A DNA stretch of 64,000 bases from assembly GCA_030015575.1 (NCBI GenBank), contig CM057347.1, forward strand, positions 507,039,176 through 507,103,175, given 5' to 3'. Shown here one piece after another: positions 32,131 through 43,987 of this stretch (position 1 is the stretch's first letter; every line of letters begins with the position of its first letter). Below the pieces are notes generated by a model that saw only the letters and a list, made by a program, of their open reading frames with translations, had not been told where the DNA came from and searched no databases. Source of the stretch: Agapanthus africanus. Lineage: Eukaryota > Streptophyta > Magnoliopsida > Asparagales > Amaryllidaceae. The position numbers and the translations under genes were made by a program.

Positions 32131-34665
32131 TGTTTACCGCCGAATACAGAGACGCGACCGCGTAGGTTCGTCTTGCCTGAATTTGGAGGCAGATGCTATT
32201 TGGTTTTATCCGTCCACCTCTCCGAAAATGCCAAGTTAATTTATGGCACTGTATATCGGAGGTTTAGACGGATGCGGCCGTTGTAAAAGACTTCGTCAAA
32301 TTCCCCCTCGTTTGAGGGTTTTTTAATTGTGGGGACGTTCTTCTCTGCAGGCGCAAGCCACTGCAATTAATTACGCTATCGTATCACGGTAACAACTTTC
32401 TCCTTCTCCATATGGTCACTTCGTGTCGTGTGTGTTTGTTTTATTTTTGGTTGCCTGTGGATTTACTCTTTTTGAAGACCCAGAAAAATAGGTTATGGAG
32501 ACTAATTTATGTTGTCACCCGTAGGGCGTGAATTAGTCCAAATCCGTATTTTCTTAGATTTGGGTTTTGGGTTGGGTTTAAGGATCGTTAATCTCATTTG
32601 AGACTAACATCGACTTAAACATTTGTTAAGGATACGTTAGTCTAGTTTTTAGACTAAGATCAACTTAACCATTTGTTAAGAATACGTTAGTTTAATTTTA
32701 GACTAAGATCTACTTAACCATTTGTTAAGAATACGTTAGTCTAATTTTAGACTAAGATCTACTTAACAGGATCATTTAGATCCAACAAAACAGCATTTTG
32801 ACTCTATAAGTTTAAGGACGTCATAGTCCGTGGAGTTTAAAGACATCATAGTCTAGTTTAGAGATATCATAGTCTGTAAAGTTTAAGGACATCATAGTCC
32901 GTGAGTTTAAGGACCCCACAGTCCGTAAAGTTTAAGGACATCATAGTCCGTGAGTTTAAGGACCCCACAGTCCATGAAATGTCTGGTTGTCGGGACCCGT
33001 CACCTCTCTGAAGATGTTGAAGGATTACAACGACAAATATCAGAGGAGTGAAAAGATGTACCCTTGAACCAATATTGGTTGGTAGATCTGTAGTCCAATT
33101 TGGGACTAAGATCAAAGATTTGTGAGCACATGGGCTCGATTGATCTGAAGTAGGAATTTATGACCAACTTGGGCTCGGCCCATTCAGTTAAAATGCTGAG
33201 CATTGGTTCTGACAATTGATTTTTTTTGTCTTTTACTAAGTGTAGAGCACTCATTATAGCTCTGGGGCATTTATTTATAGAACAGTCTATGTTCTCTTAG
33301 CGCGCACATGAGGAGCACGTGGCACGCTTGACGCTGTGCGCTAGATCATGAGAGTGCTTCTGTTTAGGTAGCGCACACGTGAGGAGCACGTGGCGCACTT
33401 GGCGCTGTGCACCAGATAATGAGCGCAGAGCGCTTCTGTTAATGTAGTGCATACGTGAGGAGCACATGGTGCGCTTGGTGCTGAGTGCCAGATAATGAGC
33501 GCAGAACGCTTCTGTTAAAGTAGCACACACGTGAGGAGCACGTGTTGCGCTTGGCGCTGAGCGCCAGATAATGAGCGCAGAGCGCTTCTTGTGAAATTTG
33601 GAGCGCTAAGGCTCTGCAGCGTTGTGCGCTAGATTTGGAGCGCTGATGCGCTTCTTTTAGTTGGAGCGCTAAGACTCTTCTTTTATGCAATTTTGATCAG
33701 TTCTGCGCTCTGAGAATTAAATTATCTCTTATAAGAGATTTTGTCTCATGGATCTAAGAGCAAAGTTCTTATTTTATAGGAGATATTTCAATCTCTTATA
33801 TTTTGGTGAAAGTCTTTACCTTTATGGATCTGTGATCCTAAGAGAATTGAATTATTCTCCCCCTATTATAATGAGATGTTATAATCTCTTTTGTGAAATA
33901 CAATTTGTCTTAAAGATCTATGATCCAGTATAAGAACTAAGTTCTTTTTCTGATGAGATGTTTTTTCATCTCTCTGTTTTTACCTTGAAGAAAAGTTCTT
34001 CTTCGCAGAGCTTGATCTTCTCTCTAAAATCTTTCAAAGTTTGTGGGGGGTTCCTCTATATCTGACTTGAAGTCTTGGGACCTTTATATAGTGAAGGCTG
34101 ATTTGTTGAATCAGTTAAGGAGATCTTTTCTCTAATTGATTTGGGAATGTTTCCCCCGTTAGATCTTTGATCCTAGAGCTTCTGTTTTATAGAAGGCAAT
34201 CTTCTTATTTTTTAACAAAATTAGGAAATCTTTTCCCATACAGAATTTATTCTGTACCGTTGTGATTTTTAATCACCATTGGATCATTGATCCGACGGTG
34301 CTCTGATTTACAGAGCAAAATTTTTTTGTTTGGAAAGATTTTGAAGAATGTTTTCTTAACAGAATTTTATTCTGGTAGCTTGATGATTTATCATCTTCGT
34401 TGTATCTTTGATCCAACGGTTGAGAACATTTAGTTTCAGTGCTAACGCTCTCGTGCTTTGCACGTGGTGCGCTACTTGGAGTGCAGCGCACTTAGCGCTA
34501 GTGCTCACGTGCTTGCACGTGGTGCGCTGCTTGGAGTGCAGCGCTCTTAGCGCTAGCGCTCATGTGCTTTGCACGTGAGTGCTGCCTCAGAGTCTTTGAC
34601 TTACAGCGCTGTTTCATTTCAAAATTTGAAATTTGAACAGTACTTTGCTCTGATTGGGGGAAACA
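32131..34665 (-). repeat. 3' LTR of element E
   Basis: 2535 bases, TGTTTACCGCC to GGGGGAAACA. Three minisatellite blocks are visible: ~55-base units with the hairpin TTAGTCTAATTTTAGACTAA (about 32620-32765), ~27-base GTTTAAGGACN...GTCC units (about 32810-32980), and ~75-90-base CACGTG-rich units (33298-33595). A minus-strand TATA box (CTATAAATA) lies at 33272-33280. Confidence 0.93.
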
Positions 34666-34680
34666 AATGCCCCCCGCCGT
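34666..34680 (-). other. Polypurine tract of element E
   Basis: The minus strand reads ACGGCGGGGGGCATT, directly beside the LTR end GGGGGAAACA. Same arrangement as in B and G. Confidence 0.85.
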
Positions 34681-34765
34681 TGCGCTCATGTGGCCCACAC
34701 GTGAGTGCAGCGTTGGCAGCATCTCTGCCATTGGATCAACTCAGAAGTTGAAACAGCTATCTATG

Positions 34766-34777
34766 CCTATAAATAGG
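34766..34777 (+). promoter_or_regulatory. TATA box of the antisense gene in element E
   Basis: CCTATAAATAGG on the plus strand, 100 bases inside the element and pointing away from the LTR, toward the antisense open frame. A CACGTG G-box lies about 70 bases upstream. The same box with similar flanks (TTGAAACR...CTATGCCTATAAATAGG) is at 54778-54789 in G. Confidence 0.7.
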
Positions 34778-35449
34778 ACCCTTGACCTTCAAGATGATCT
34801 CTGTTCATCTTCTTCTTGTTTTTCTGAGAATTAATTCTCGTTCATAGTATAACTCTTTCCCTTAAGAAATTTCTTAAGAGTCAAAACTTTGCCCAACTTA
34901 GGTAAAAATTGAACTTTTTAACAGAGCTTTGCTCTCCTTAGATCATAGATCTAAAAATATATCTTTAGGATTTTACCCATTAACAGAGCTATGCTCATCT
35001 CCAAGATATAATATTTTTAGGGTGATTTTAACCCCAACTGGAATATTGTTCATGAAGAACTCTTAGAGTCAACAAATCTTGAAGATCTCGGAATTTTTAA
35101 TTCATTAAAAGCTTTATTTTAAGTTTTCTGATGGGTTATTCCATCATTTTTGCAGAGCATTGCTCTTTAGGATTTTTTTGGGGAATTTTATTCCTTTCAT
35201 AATTGATTTTAACAGGTGTCACTCCTGTCTGCAGAGCGTTGCTCTCAAGGAGTTTAACTCCTTGACCCGAGGAGTCTCTCATTAAATGAGAATCCTTTTA
35301 AGGATTCCTCCTTAATTGTTCAAATTTGAATCTGTTGGGTGTTTTAATCAGCACTTGTTTTCTTCATGCGGATACCAAGAGTTGTCTGAATTCCCGTGTT
35401 TTGATCTGTTTGTCCGCTGAACTACTACTGGTTTTCATATTCAGGTGCT

Positions 35450-35970
35450 ATGGCCGCTCATTTGTATGACCTTGACGAAATTATTTCTTATGGGGACATT
35501 CACGCATTAGGTCGCTGCCAAAATCAGGAGTTCACCAACGCTCAGTGCGCCGAAATCATGCGTCGCTTTGATGAATATAATGGTCGACTGCTTCCTCGTC
35601 GTTCCGCTCTTTTGAATCTCATTGTGAGAGCGATCTGAGAAGCACTTCCTTTATTCTATGCAGGCATGCCGCTTAAGGCATTGGATGTTGCCGAAGATAA
35701 GGTACACTCAGTGTATCTGATGGGCCTAATCTCAAAGAAAAGGTGAGACACTCTTGTTGATATTCTACATCAAACTTTCCAATAGGCGACGATAATCGCT
35801 GCCTATCGAAGGATGGAGGACATCAGTGAAGATCCTGACGCTTGCGAGTGTGAGAGGAAGCATACGAGAATGGTCAGAGAGGCCAGAAACATTTTAAATG
35901 GCCTTACTTTAAGTTTCTTAATCCATGTCCTGGATATGATGTCTTGTCATTGTAAACATTTTAATGATAA
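35450..35970 (+). pseudogene. Antisense accessory gene of element E (decayed copy)
   Basis: Plus-strand reading frame starting MAAHLYDLDEIISYGDIHAL, opposite in direction to gag. It aligns codon by codon with the copy in element G: CQNQEFT-A-, LLPRRSALL, EDKVHSVYL-GLISKKR, DILHQTFQ and ERKHTRMVR are shared. Here it is broken by stops at about 35636, 35746 and 35785 and a one-base loss near 35911. A TTTTCATATTCAG acceptor-like site ends six bases before the ATG, and a TATA box lies 680 bases upstream, so a leader intron is likely. I do not recognise the protein family. An accessory antisense gene with its own promoter is known in maize Grande, also a Tat element; homology is untested. Confidence 0.75.
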
Positions 35971-36287
35971 TTTTGTTTTCTGTTTTCATCAATGTAAGAA
36001 TTTTCTGAAGTATGATTGTTTCCGCGTGTTTATTTCATGCACTAAGCCTTTTCCGTACATACATAAATGGGTACGCTTCGAACGGATGCGAATCAAATGT
36101 TCTTCTTATTGTCATTCATGGTATGTGGTTGACGTCCGTGGGTTACGCCTTTTCATTTCGATTTGACGCAGAGTAGTTTACGCACTCTTGAGTAGCACCT
36201 CCGTTTCTCTGGCATGTAATTTTGGCAAATGTGATCTGTAGATAGTAAGTAGCTGTCTATCTTGGACTCTTTGCCGAGTAGCGATGG

Positions 36288-36502
36288 CTTAGGAGATAGG
36301 TTCAGATTTGTCACCTAAGGCTTTCCAACTTTACGAACCGTGAGGGTCTCATAAAGACTTTTCTCCCTACAAGTCGAGAGGATCCCGTAGGTGTATTTTC
36401 TCCTTAAGAATCATGAGGATTTCTAAGTGCATTTTCTTTTGAGAGTCGTAAGGATATCCCAAGAGAATTTTCTTCCTTACAAGTCGAGAGGACTCGTAAG
36501 TG
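36288..36502. repeat. Hairpin cassette E-1
   Basis: Starts with the CTTAGGAGATAGG lead hairpin and continues with worn versions of the standard set: TTACGA/CTCATAA, CTACAAG/CCCGTAG, CTTAAGAA/TTTCTAAG, TTGAGAG.../CCCAAGAG and CTTACAAG/ACTCGTAAG. Loops remain near TCGWRAGGAT while several stems have lost pairs, so this cassette looks older than those in G. Confidence 0.7.
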
Positions 36503-36954
36503 AATGATGAGTTGACCTACTCCCGAGTCAAAGCATTATTTCAACAGGGAGGTTGATGGTTGACTTTGGCCGTGTTTCACGGGGTCATGATTAACTTTGG
36601 CCGTGTTCCACGGGCTCAGGATTGACTTTGGCCATGTTCCATGGGGTCGGGATTGACTTTAGCCATATGGGGTCAGGATTGACTTTAGCCATACAGGGCC
36701 AGGAGTTGACTCTCGGTTGTCTGTGCACCACCGAGCCATGAAACTGGGAACTTTGCTGCGGCTCCGAGATAGTCTCTAGGCTTTCTGTGAACCTTCGAGA
36801 TTTGGAACTGGGGGCTTTTCCATGGCTCCGCTTTACTGACGTTGTGTCTGCTGTAACGAGACGAATGTCGAGGTGGTCTCTAGGTTGTCTGGTGAACCGT
36901 CGGGACCTGTAACTAGGGACTTTGTCGTGGATTTGTTTGGTGATGTCGTATATT

Positions 36955-37600
36955 TCTGCAAAGACACTGACTTCTCTGCGGGTTGATGTGAATCGAGATA
37001 CTCTCGTCAAGGACGCTGATTTTCCTGAATCGAGGTATTTGCCAAGGACACTAATTTCCCAGGGGGTTGAGATGAATCGAGATACTCCTGCAAAGACACT
37101 GATTTCTCTACGGGTCGATGCGAATCGAGATGCTCTCGTCAAGGACGCTGATTTCCCTGAATCGAGGTATTTGCCAAGGACACTGATTTCCTCGGAGTTG
37201 AGACGAATTGAGGTATTCCTGCAAAGACACTTATTTTTCTGCGGGTCGACGCAAATCGAGGTGCTCTCGTCAAGGATGCTGATTTCCCTGAATCGAGATA
37301 TTTGCCAAGGACATTGATTTCCTCGGAGTTGAGACGAATCGAGGTACTCCTGCAAAGACACTGATTTCTCTGTGGGTCGACGCGAATCGAGGTGCTCTCG
37401 TCAAGGATTCTGATTTCACTGAATCGAAGATTTTGCCAAGGACACTAATTTCTTCGGAGTTGAGACGAATCGAGAGATTCCTGTAAAGACACTGATTTCC
37501 TTGCGGGTTGACGCGAATCGAGATGCTCTCGTCAAGGACGCCGATTTCCCTGAATCGAGGTATTTTGCCAAGTACACTGATTTCCCTGGGGTTGGTTGAC
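36955..37600. repeat. 131-base higher-order tandem array of element E
   Basis: Each unit is three related sub-units of 35, 47 and 49 bases beginning AAGGACGCTGATTTCC, AAGGACACTGATTTCC and AAAGACACTGATTTCT. Unit starts at 37009, 37141, 37272, 37403 and 37534 give spacings of 132, 131, 131 and 131. The array lies where B and G carry 30-base arrays but is unrelated in sequence. Open frames crossing it on both strands are not genes. Confidence 0.88.
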
Positions 37601-38469
37601 TTGTTTCCGAGAAGGAGCGTTGATCCGGTAGGGAGGTCATTGGTTGACTCTAGGTTGTTTGTGGACCTTAGAGTCTTGGAACTAGGGACTTTGCCGTGGC
37701 TCCGTTTGGTGATGTTACGTCCGAATCCTGTTGGAATGAGGAGGATCACCGTTGCCGATTTTTAAGCTGTAGATGTTGCCGTTAAGATTTGGAACTAGGG
37801 ACTTTGCCATGGCTCCGTTTCGTTGTGCCGCTTTCATGCCCTGCTGGCATAAGAAGGAACGCCGTTGTTGATCTTCTGCGAGGCAGATGTTATTGTTGAG
37901 ATCTGACTTTCCCTTTTGACAGGATCTGGTGGGGGACATGTGGTTCCCTTTTCGTTTATACCCATGGATTGTATACATGGGTCAGTATGGACTGCCTGGA
38001 GGGCAAAAGTTTTATTCTTTCAATTTTTTTATTTCCGCGATGCTCTATCATTTCTGCTTTTATATCGCGAAGTTCGCGATTGCCCAATTATTTCGGCTAT
38101 TTTTCGCGGTGCTCAATCATTTCGGCTATTTTTCTTTTTACTCGTTGCATTTTATTGTGAGTTGCCCAATCATTTCGGCTATTTCTGTACGCATTTTTTT
38201 ACTTGATGATTTGGTTGCAAGTTGCCCCATCATTTCGACTATTTCATATGCATTTTTGGCTCGCTGATTTTTTATCGCGAGTGTGGAACTTGGAATCTGG
38301 TGCCAATCTCAGCATCAGTATCGCTACGACTGGAATATTGCCAGGAGCGAATCATCATTTGCCGTGAAAAGGCTTGGGATTTGATACCAATTTAGGCATC
38401 AGCATCGCTACCACTGGGACATTGCCAGGAACGAATAATCATTTGCCTCTGTCGATGTCGAACAAAGGT
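37601..38469 (-). other. 3' noncoding region of element E between array and hairpins
   Basis: No protein-like frame. It holds a CCATGGATTGTATACATGG copy at 37968, several copies of CAATCATTTCGGCTATTTTTC-like sequence (about 38085, 38118, 38170), and two copies of the GCCAGGAGCGAATCATC motif (about 38300-38360 and 38395-38450). Element G has the same order at 57980-58390. Confidence 0.65.
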
Positions 38470-39193
38470 GGCTTAGCAAACAGGGTTAGGATCCTGTCGA
38501 CTAAGGCTTTTGACTTTACGAGCCGTAAGGGTCTCATAAAGGTATTTCTCCCTACGAGTCGTGAGGATCTTGTAGGTGCATTTTCTCCTGAAAAATCATG
38601 AGGATTCTTAAGTGTATGTTCTCTCATAAGTCGTAAGGATCTTACAAGAGTGTTTTCTCGTTATAAGTCGAGAGGACTTACAAGGGTCGTTCACCGTGTG
38701 AGCATATCCCTAGTCGCTGGTGGGACTTTGCTAGGGAAAGGTTTATTCGTGTCCATGGATTGTATACAAGGATCAATATTGAACCGCTTGTAGGGCAGTC
38801 TGGGGAATGTAATGGCTTAAGAACAGGTTCAGATCCCTGTAGCTTAAGGCTTTTGAATCCTATGAGCCGTGAGGGTCTTAAAGGGTAATTCTCCTTACGA
38901 GTCATGAGGATCTCGTAAGTGTAATTTCTCCTTAAGAATCGTGGGGATTCCTAAATGATACTCCCTTGTGAGTTGTAAGGATCTCACGCAGGTATTTTCT
39001 CCTTACAGGGTCGAGAGGACCTTGCAAATTGTTTTTTTTAAACGAGATTGCGCCCTTTCGGGTTTTCAGAAACTCGCCGGTAGTCCTCCTGTTTTTATCT
39101 CACGGAGCCCTTTCGGGTTTTCATCCGTGCCCATCTCGTTTATGGACGTACCGTTTTTTTTACGAGTCTGCGTCCTTTCGGGTTTTCACAAAC
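38470..39193. repeat. Hairpin cassettes E-2 and E-3
   Basis: E-2 runs 38470-38690 and E-3 38816-39190. E-3 opens with CTTAAGAACAGG/CCTGTAGCTTAAG and contains CTTACGAG/CTCGTAAG (38894-38919, perfect 8 bp, loop TCATGAGGAT), CTTAAGAATC/GATTCCTAAA, TTGTGAG/CTCACGC and ACAGGGTC/GACCTTGC. The CGAGATTG and CACGGA...TCCGTG hairpins with CCCTTTCGGGTTTT loops follow. Solo LTR S interrupts the last one at 39193. Confidence 0.8.
39189..39193 (+). repeat. Target-site duplication CAAAC (left copy) of solo LTR S
   Basis: CAAAC precedes the LTR; CAAAT follows it at 42153-42157. One substitution separates the copies. The uninterrupted sequence, CACAAACTCGCCGG, is seen in other hairpin copies of B and G. Confidence 0.75.
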
Positions 39194-42152
39194 TGTAACA
39201 ACCCTAAATTTCCTGTACAACTTTTTGTGCAATTTTTTTCAAAATTTAAAGAAAGAGGTATTTATTGCCTGAGCACAAGATAAGTAATTAATTAGCAATT
39301 TAATTACAAGAAGGAGCTTGTAGCTCATTGGTAATATCTTGCACTGCTGAACTAAGCCACCAGAATTCAAATCTCATACCCCACATTATTTTTAATATTG
39401 TTTTATTTTTGATTTTTAGAATACCAACAGTTTACATTTGCATTACTCACAAAAAACCCCTACTACACCCACAAATGTTAATGTACCAGTGAGAAGGTGA
39501 GACGACGGCGCATACCCCGATGGCCGGACTCGGCCGGCGGACTGGCAGACTCGGGCCGGCACCACCGGCCTAACTCGGCTGGACCGCCGAGTCCCCAACT
39601 GATGAAATCTGCCTCTTAGGCTCCGCTACCCTCCTGCACACTTCATTTACCTAGGTCGGTTCCAGAGAATTCATAATGCCTCATTTACTCCATTTTTTAA
39701 TACATTTTAATATATTTTTACATTTTTTTCAATTAAACTCTTCATCTACCCTAATTCTAGCCTAACCCTATAAATACCACCCCTAAACACTGCCCTCTCA
39801 CCCTAAAATTCTGAGCCAGCTCTCAAGAAATTTCTAGAAACCCTAATAAAGTTTGGAAGAAGCGAAAGGCGAAGCTCCGGCGAATTTTCCGGCCATCTTC
39901 CAACGACGATCCTAGGGACTTCCGACGACGAAACGACGCACCGTCGACTGCTCTTGTCTCCCCTTCCTCTCCTCTATTAACTAAACCCATAATTCTCCAT
40001 CCCTCTTCTCTATTCTTTTTCTAAAAATACGGAATTACAAAACCCGACGGAATCGGAACAAATCCGATTTCTGATTCGGTTTCTTCCTAAAATCTCGCTT
40101 TTCTTTAATACAATTATGTTAAAACCAATTCATGTTGACTATTAAACACTAACTAATCATATTAAACAAGTTCTATATCAAAAGTAATTGCTATTTCCAT
40201 TTTACCGTATTTTTTCATTAAAATACCATATAGTTTCTTTTCTACATTTAAACCATCAAAACCTTGCTATACCTTTAAGTAGATCACGAGATAATGACCT
40301 ACCTCCTCGCAACACTCATATGCAACATAGCACAATACCCTCGGGACCATAGAATACGGGAAAACGACATCTTTACAAATAAATACCATTACTAATAAAA
40401 CCATTTTCTAAACGATTTAGTATTTATACAAATCTTTGCAAAACGCCGCTATAACCATTTGGGGAACCCGTTCGGGATGGTGCGGATTATCGTGCATCCT
40501 CGGGCTTAGTAGTGCGAGATGCAGACCTCCGTAAGGAGCATTCGGTCTCGAAAGATTTAAAATACGATATCTTAAAAAAATGAGATTTTTAGAATTATAA
40601 TATATATATTAAAATTATTTTTATATAAATATATATATATGTAACATTAAAAGATCTATTTTGTAAGAATATAAATATTACAACTCTTTTCAAAAATCAC
40701 AAGAATCAGTTTACATTAAAATATTATGAAATCCATACAAGTTTAATATTACATTTTAATACCATATATTATGAAAATTAGGTTATTCTCAATAGAAATG
40801 GCATATGTATAAAATCCACATTTATTATAACTCTGAAGATGATAACTAAATACTTGGGGAATATTTTGAAAACTATACAAAAGTATTTTTTACATAAAAC
40901 CCCTCAAGTTCTATAAATTACCCTAAGAACCCTAGTAAATATAGGTTTAAGCGGGACCAATCTCTTGAGCCTCAGGGAGCCGGAGAAGTGGGTGCTTGCC
41001 TATCTAATCTAGAAAATTAACAAACGGTGTTATAAATACGGTAATCGTCTTTGAAAAAGACATAAATCCTGCCGCCCATGTGCAGCGGTTACCGATAACA
41101 TCAAAACAATCAGGACTTCAATTTACTTTTCTAATTGTCTGACTCAGATGAGTCTCTTCAATAATCTAACTTGAATATGATTCAAGTACAATCTACAATT
41201 TATAATCTACAATATTACAATTCAGCATGAATCCATGAATCCATTATTCCATATATTCAATCTATCAATCTATACAATTTGACCGAACCGAACCATGGAT
41301 ATACATTCCATTTACATGATTATTCAGTTGCATCCATTTACATGATTCTTCAGTTACATCCATTTACTGATATCATAGTTTCGGCAAGTCATCCAATTAT
41401 ACAATTTATATTACAAGACAATACAAGTTGCAATACAATTTACAATACAACTATACAAACAAGACATCTTAGGGTTTAAGGGGTAGACAGGTATGGAAGG
41501 TATTAAAAGTGGCACGAGATTACAAGATTTAAGACGTAATTACAGCCATGCCGTTGTTCCGTGGTATTATCGACGGAGCCTTGTACTCTATATTCCTTTT
41601 GCCATGGTCTCTAGCATATAGAGACCCCTCTCGTATACGCTGGCATCCTTCTGTACCAAGTTACAAACAACAGCGTTAACACAACATTATAACAATATAC
41701 TACAACTTTAAAAGCTAGCTTCTTATTCTCTCTATTCTATTTCTCCCTTATTTTTGGGACTTACCGAGCGACCTGTTCGCTGACGACATTCTCTTTCTTT
41801 TTTCTTTAAATGTCGTCAGGTGATCTGGACATTCCTGAGATCAAGCCCACTGCTGAAGACTTGGACCACTTCGTTGAAGACCCAAAGTTTTAGTTCACTG
41901 TACACTTTCATTTCAGTACTTTTCCTTTTCTGTTATGCCGTTGTTTAGGCATTGCTTTATTTCAGTTGTATTTACATTTCTATACATTGTACAGAAAGAA
42001 TGTGAATAAATAAAGTTGCTGTTTTATTATAACTTGTCTCTTATGCATTTACTTTTATATTACTTAGTTACGCTTAGCCTATTTACTTCACAGTAAATAC
42101 GTAGCGGTCTCGTCGCGTCCTCTGCCCGTATTCTGGGAAGCGGGGCGTGACA
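39194..42152 (+). mobile_element. Solo LTR S of a chromovirus family (same family as D and F)
   Basis: 2959 bases from TGTAACAACCC to GGGGCGTGACA with a near-perfect 5-base TSD and no internal region, as left by recombination between the two LTRs of an element. Sense is plus. A TATA box (CCTATAAATACC, about 39767-39778) and a tRNA-like A/B box pair (39310-39378) are present. The sequence aligns inversely with the LTR of D throughout. All open frames inside are short and without motifs. Confidence 0.85.
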
Positions 42153-42417
42153 CAAATATCGCCGGTAGTCCTACTGTTTTTACTCACGGAGCCCTTTCGG
42201 GTTTTCATCTGTGCCCATCTCGCTTATGGACGTACCGTTTTTTTTGTCAGTCATGGGATGCTGCGGTCCGTAGTAGTTTATAGACGTCTCAGTCAATTGT
42301 AAGTTTTAGGACATTGCAGTCCATCGTTGCCAAATTTGAGGCAAATTGTAGTTTACGGACTTTTCGGTCCATTGTTCGTAAGTCCGAGATTTTTCGGGGC
42401 AACGTACGATTACGCAG
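42153..42417. other. 3' region of element E resumed after solo LTR S
   Basis: Continues the interrupted hairpin (CGCCGGTAGTCCTACTG), then CACGGAGCCCTTTCGGGTTTTC with its partner ATCTGTG, then 27-base-type units (TTTAGGACATTGCAGTCCA) as at 59300 in G. It passes directly into decayed gag near 42418. In element G this boundary is followed by the integrase C-terminus, so the pol deletion in E has its 3' end here. Confidence 0.7.
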
Positions 42418-43276
42418 CTAGATATCCTCGCAAGTCTTCGTATCTTTCGTGTCAGAGGTAGATTCCTTGAAGAGAGGGCTGAGAGGTATTTGTTCATCAG
42501 AGTCGTTTCCAAAGGTGAGAACTTGCGATCCCTTGGTGTCAACTATGTGACATTTGCCGGCAGTTCTTTTGCGTTCATCTAACGTGCTTCTCTGTTTCCG
42601 ACGAGCCTTGCGCCTCACTCGCTGGACGTGTTGTCGGTGGGCAACATATCCCTGCCACCAGTTTTTAAAGGCCATGCACTCTTCGGTAGGATGTGTAATC
42701 CTCTGATGGTATAAGCAGAAATTAGGATGTACGTCCGCTTCATCAAGATGTATACTTCCAGGTGAATTTTCTTTGAAAGAAGGCAACTTCATTCTTATTG
42801 ACAGGGCCCTAGTGAATCCTTTCCTTGCTTTAAGCTTGATTTTGCTGGCGATGGGGATGCTTTGATCCGGTTGGGGTATTCTATGGCTTCCTGTCACCGG
42901 AGCTTCTTTATCTTGACTCCGACGTCTGGCCCTTTCATATATGGCCAGCTTTGCTTTTCTGAAGAGCTTCGTTCAGGAATACGTAAATCATCTCGTCTGA
43001 CGGTTCTAGGAGTTCCTGTTTGGGATCTGCCCCCAGTTTCTCTGCATCAGGAGCTTCTTCACCATCTATTGATGAATGAGAGATCATGTGGCAGCTCGCC
43101 ACATAGTTCTCAGATTCATCTGATGAGTCTTCTCCCTCATCATTGTCATCATTTCCGTCCTCAAGGATGTGGTTGAGAAACTCTTGTAGTGTGGCCGGGG
43201 TTCGCGCCTTCTGGCTATATTCCTCCAGCGCGTCGATATGTTTTTGCAGGTCCGTGCGCTTGTCATCAGGCTTCAC
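42418..43276 (-). pseudogene. post-gag segment of element E with second zinc finger
   Basis: Two minus-strand frames. 43276-42935 is acidic (GNDDNDEGEDSSDESENY) and 42897-42418 carries the finger CLYHQRITHPTEECMAFKNW, of the same CxxH...H...C type as the gag finger, followed by a very basic run (RVRRKARRKQRS) and acidic repeats. A finger of this type also lies between protease linker and RT in element G, so it may mark the remains of early pol. Several stops separate the pieces. Confidence 0.6.
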
Positions 43277-43324
43277 GGGCTTTTTGGTCTTCTTCTTTTT
43301 CTTTGAAGACTTTGACGGCTGGGC

Positions 43325-43984
43325 CTAGGTATTTTGCCCATTGCTACTAACTCCCGATGTTGGACGTGGTTTCAGCATCCCATCGATGATCTCCGGCTCT
43401 TGCGGGCTTTTCCACCTGATCGCCGGACATGTTTGAAGATCTTTCAGCATTCTTTCAGTTTTGGCTGAAAGAGCAACCTCCCATGGAGCTTCTTCTATAA
43501 ATGAGCATGATGCCCCTAGTGTGTCCACCTTTTTAGGGGTGTGCTGTTGCAGTGGATTTACCTTCCAGTTTTCGGACAGCGCGAACTTGCCCTGTTGATA
43601 CTGGTCTTCAACCCAATTTTTAAAAACGTAGTAGTCTTCGATCGGATGGCCCAATACTCGGTGGTAGGGGCAGTAATTGGGATCGTTGACATCATTCGGT
43701 TGTAGTGAGTATCTCAGCTCCGGTAGAGTGATGAGCCCGTTGCGCACTGTTAGTTTGAACAGTCTCCTTATTTTATCCGGGGGAAACGAGTAAGGATGTC
43801 TCAAATTCTCATCGAGTGATTGCCGTTTGTTGCTTTGGCGAACAACCGGTCTCGGGCCACTCGGCTGTTGTTGAGCGTTGGTGACGAAGGTTGCTTTCCC
43901 TTTACCCTTTTCATTCCGAGGCTCTAACTTTGAAGAGGAAGGCCTATGGCCCATCTGGTCCATTTGGGCAAGCTTGTCAATCAA
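43325..43984 (-). pseudogene. gag: gag of element E, zinc-finger part
   Basis: 220-codon open frame. Basic N-terminal half, then HPYSFPPDKIRRLFKLTVRNG and the finger NYCPYHRVLGHPIEDYYVFKNW. Compared with element B (CPYHRVVSHAIEDCYIFKDW) the last Cys is Tyr here, so one zinc ligand is lost. It follows VEDQYQQGKFAL, also seen in G. The frame joins the gag core to the right across a single stop at 43985-43987. Confidence 0.8.
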
Positions 43985-43987
43985 GGC

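Noticed and set aside
36591-37361. 256-codon minus-strand open frame across the 131-base array
   Set aside because: The unit length is not a multiple of three and the frame mixes unrelated translations of the same repeat, so it is not a protein.
42862-43176. Plus-strand frames opposite gag and pol (for example 42862-43176, 61274-61513)
   Set aside because: Antisense shadows of coding regions on the minus strand without their own motifs.
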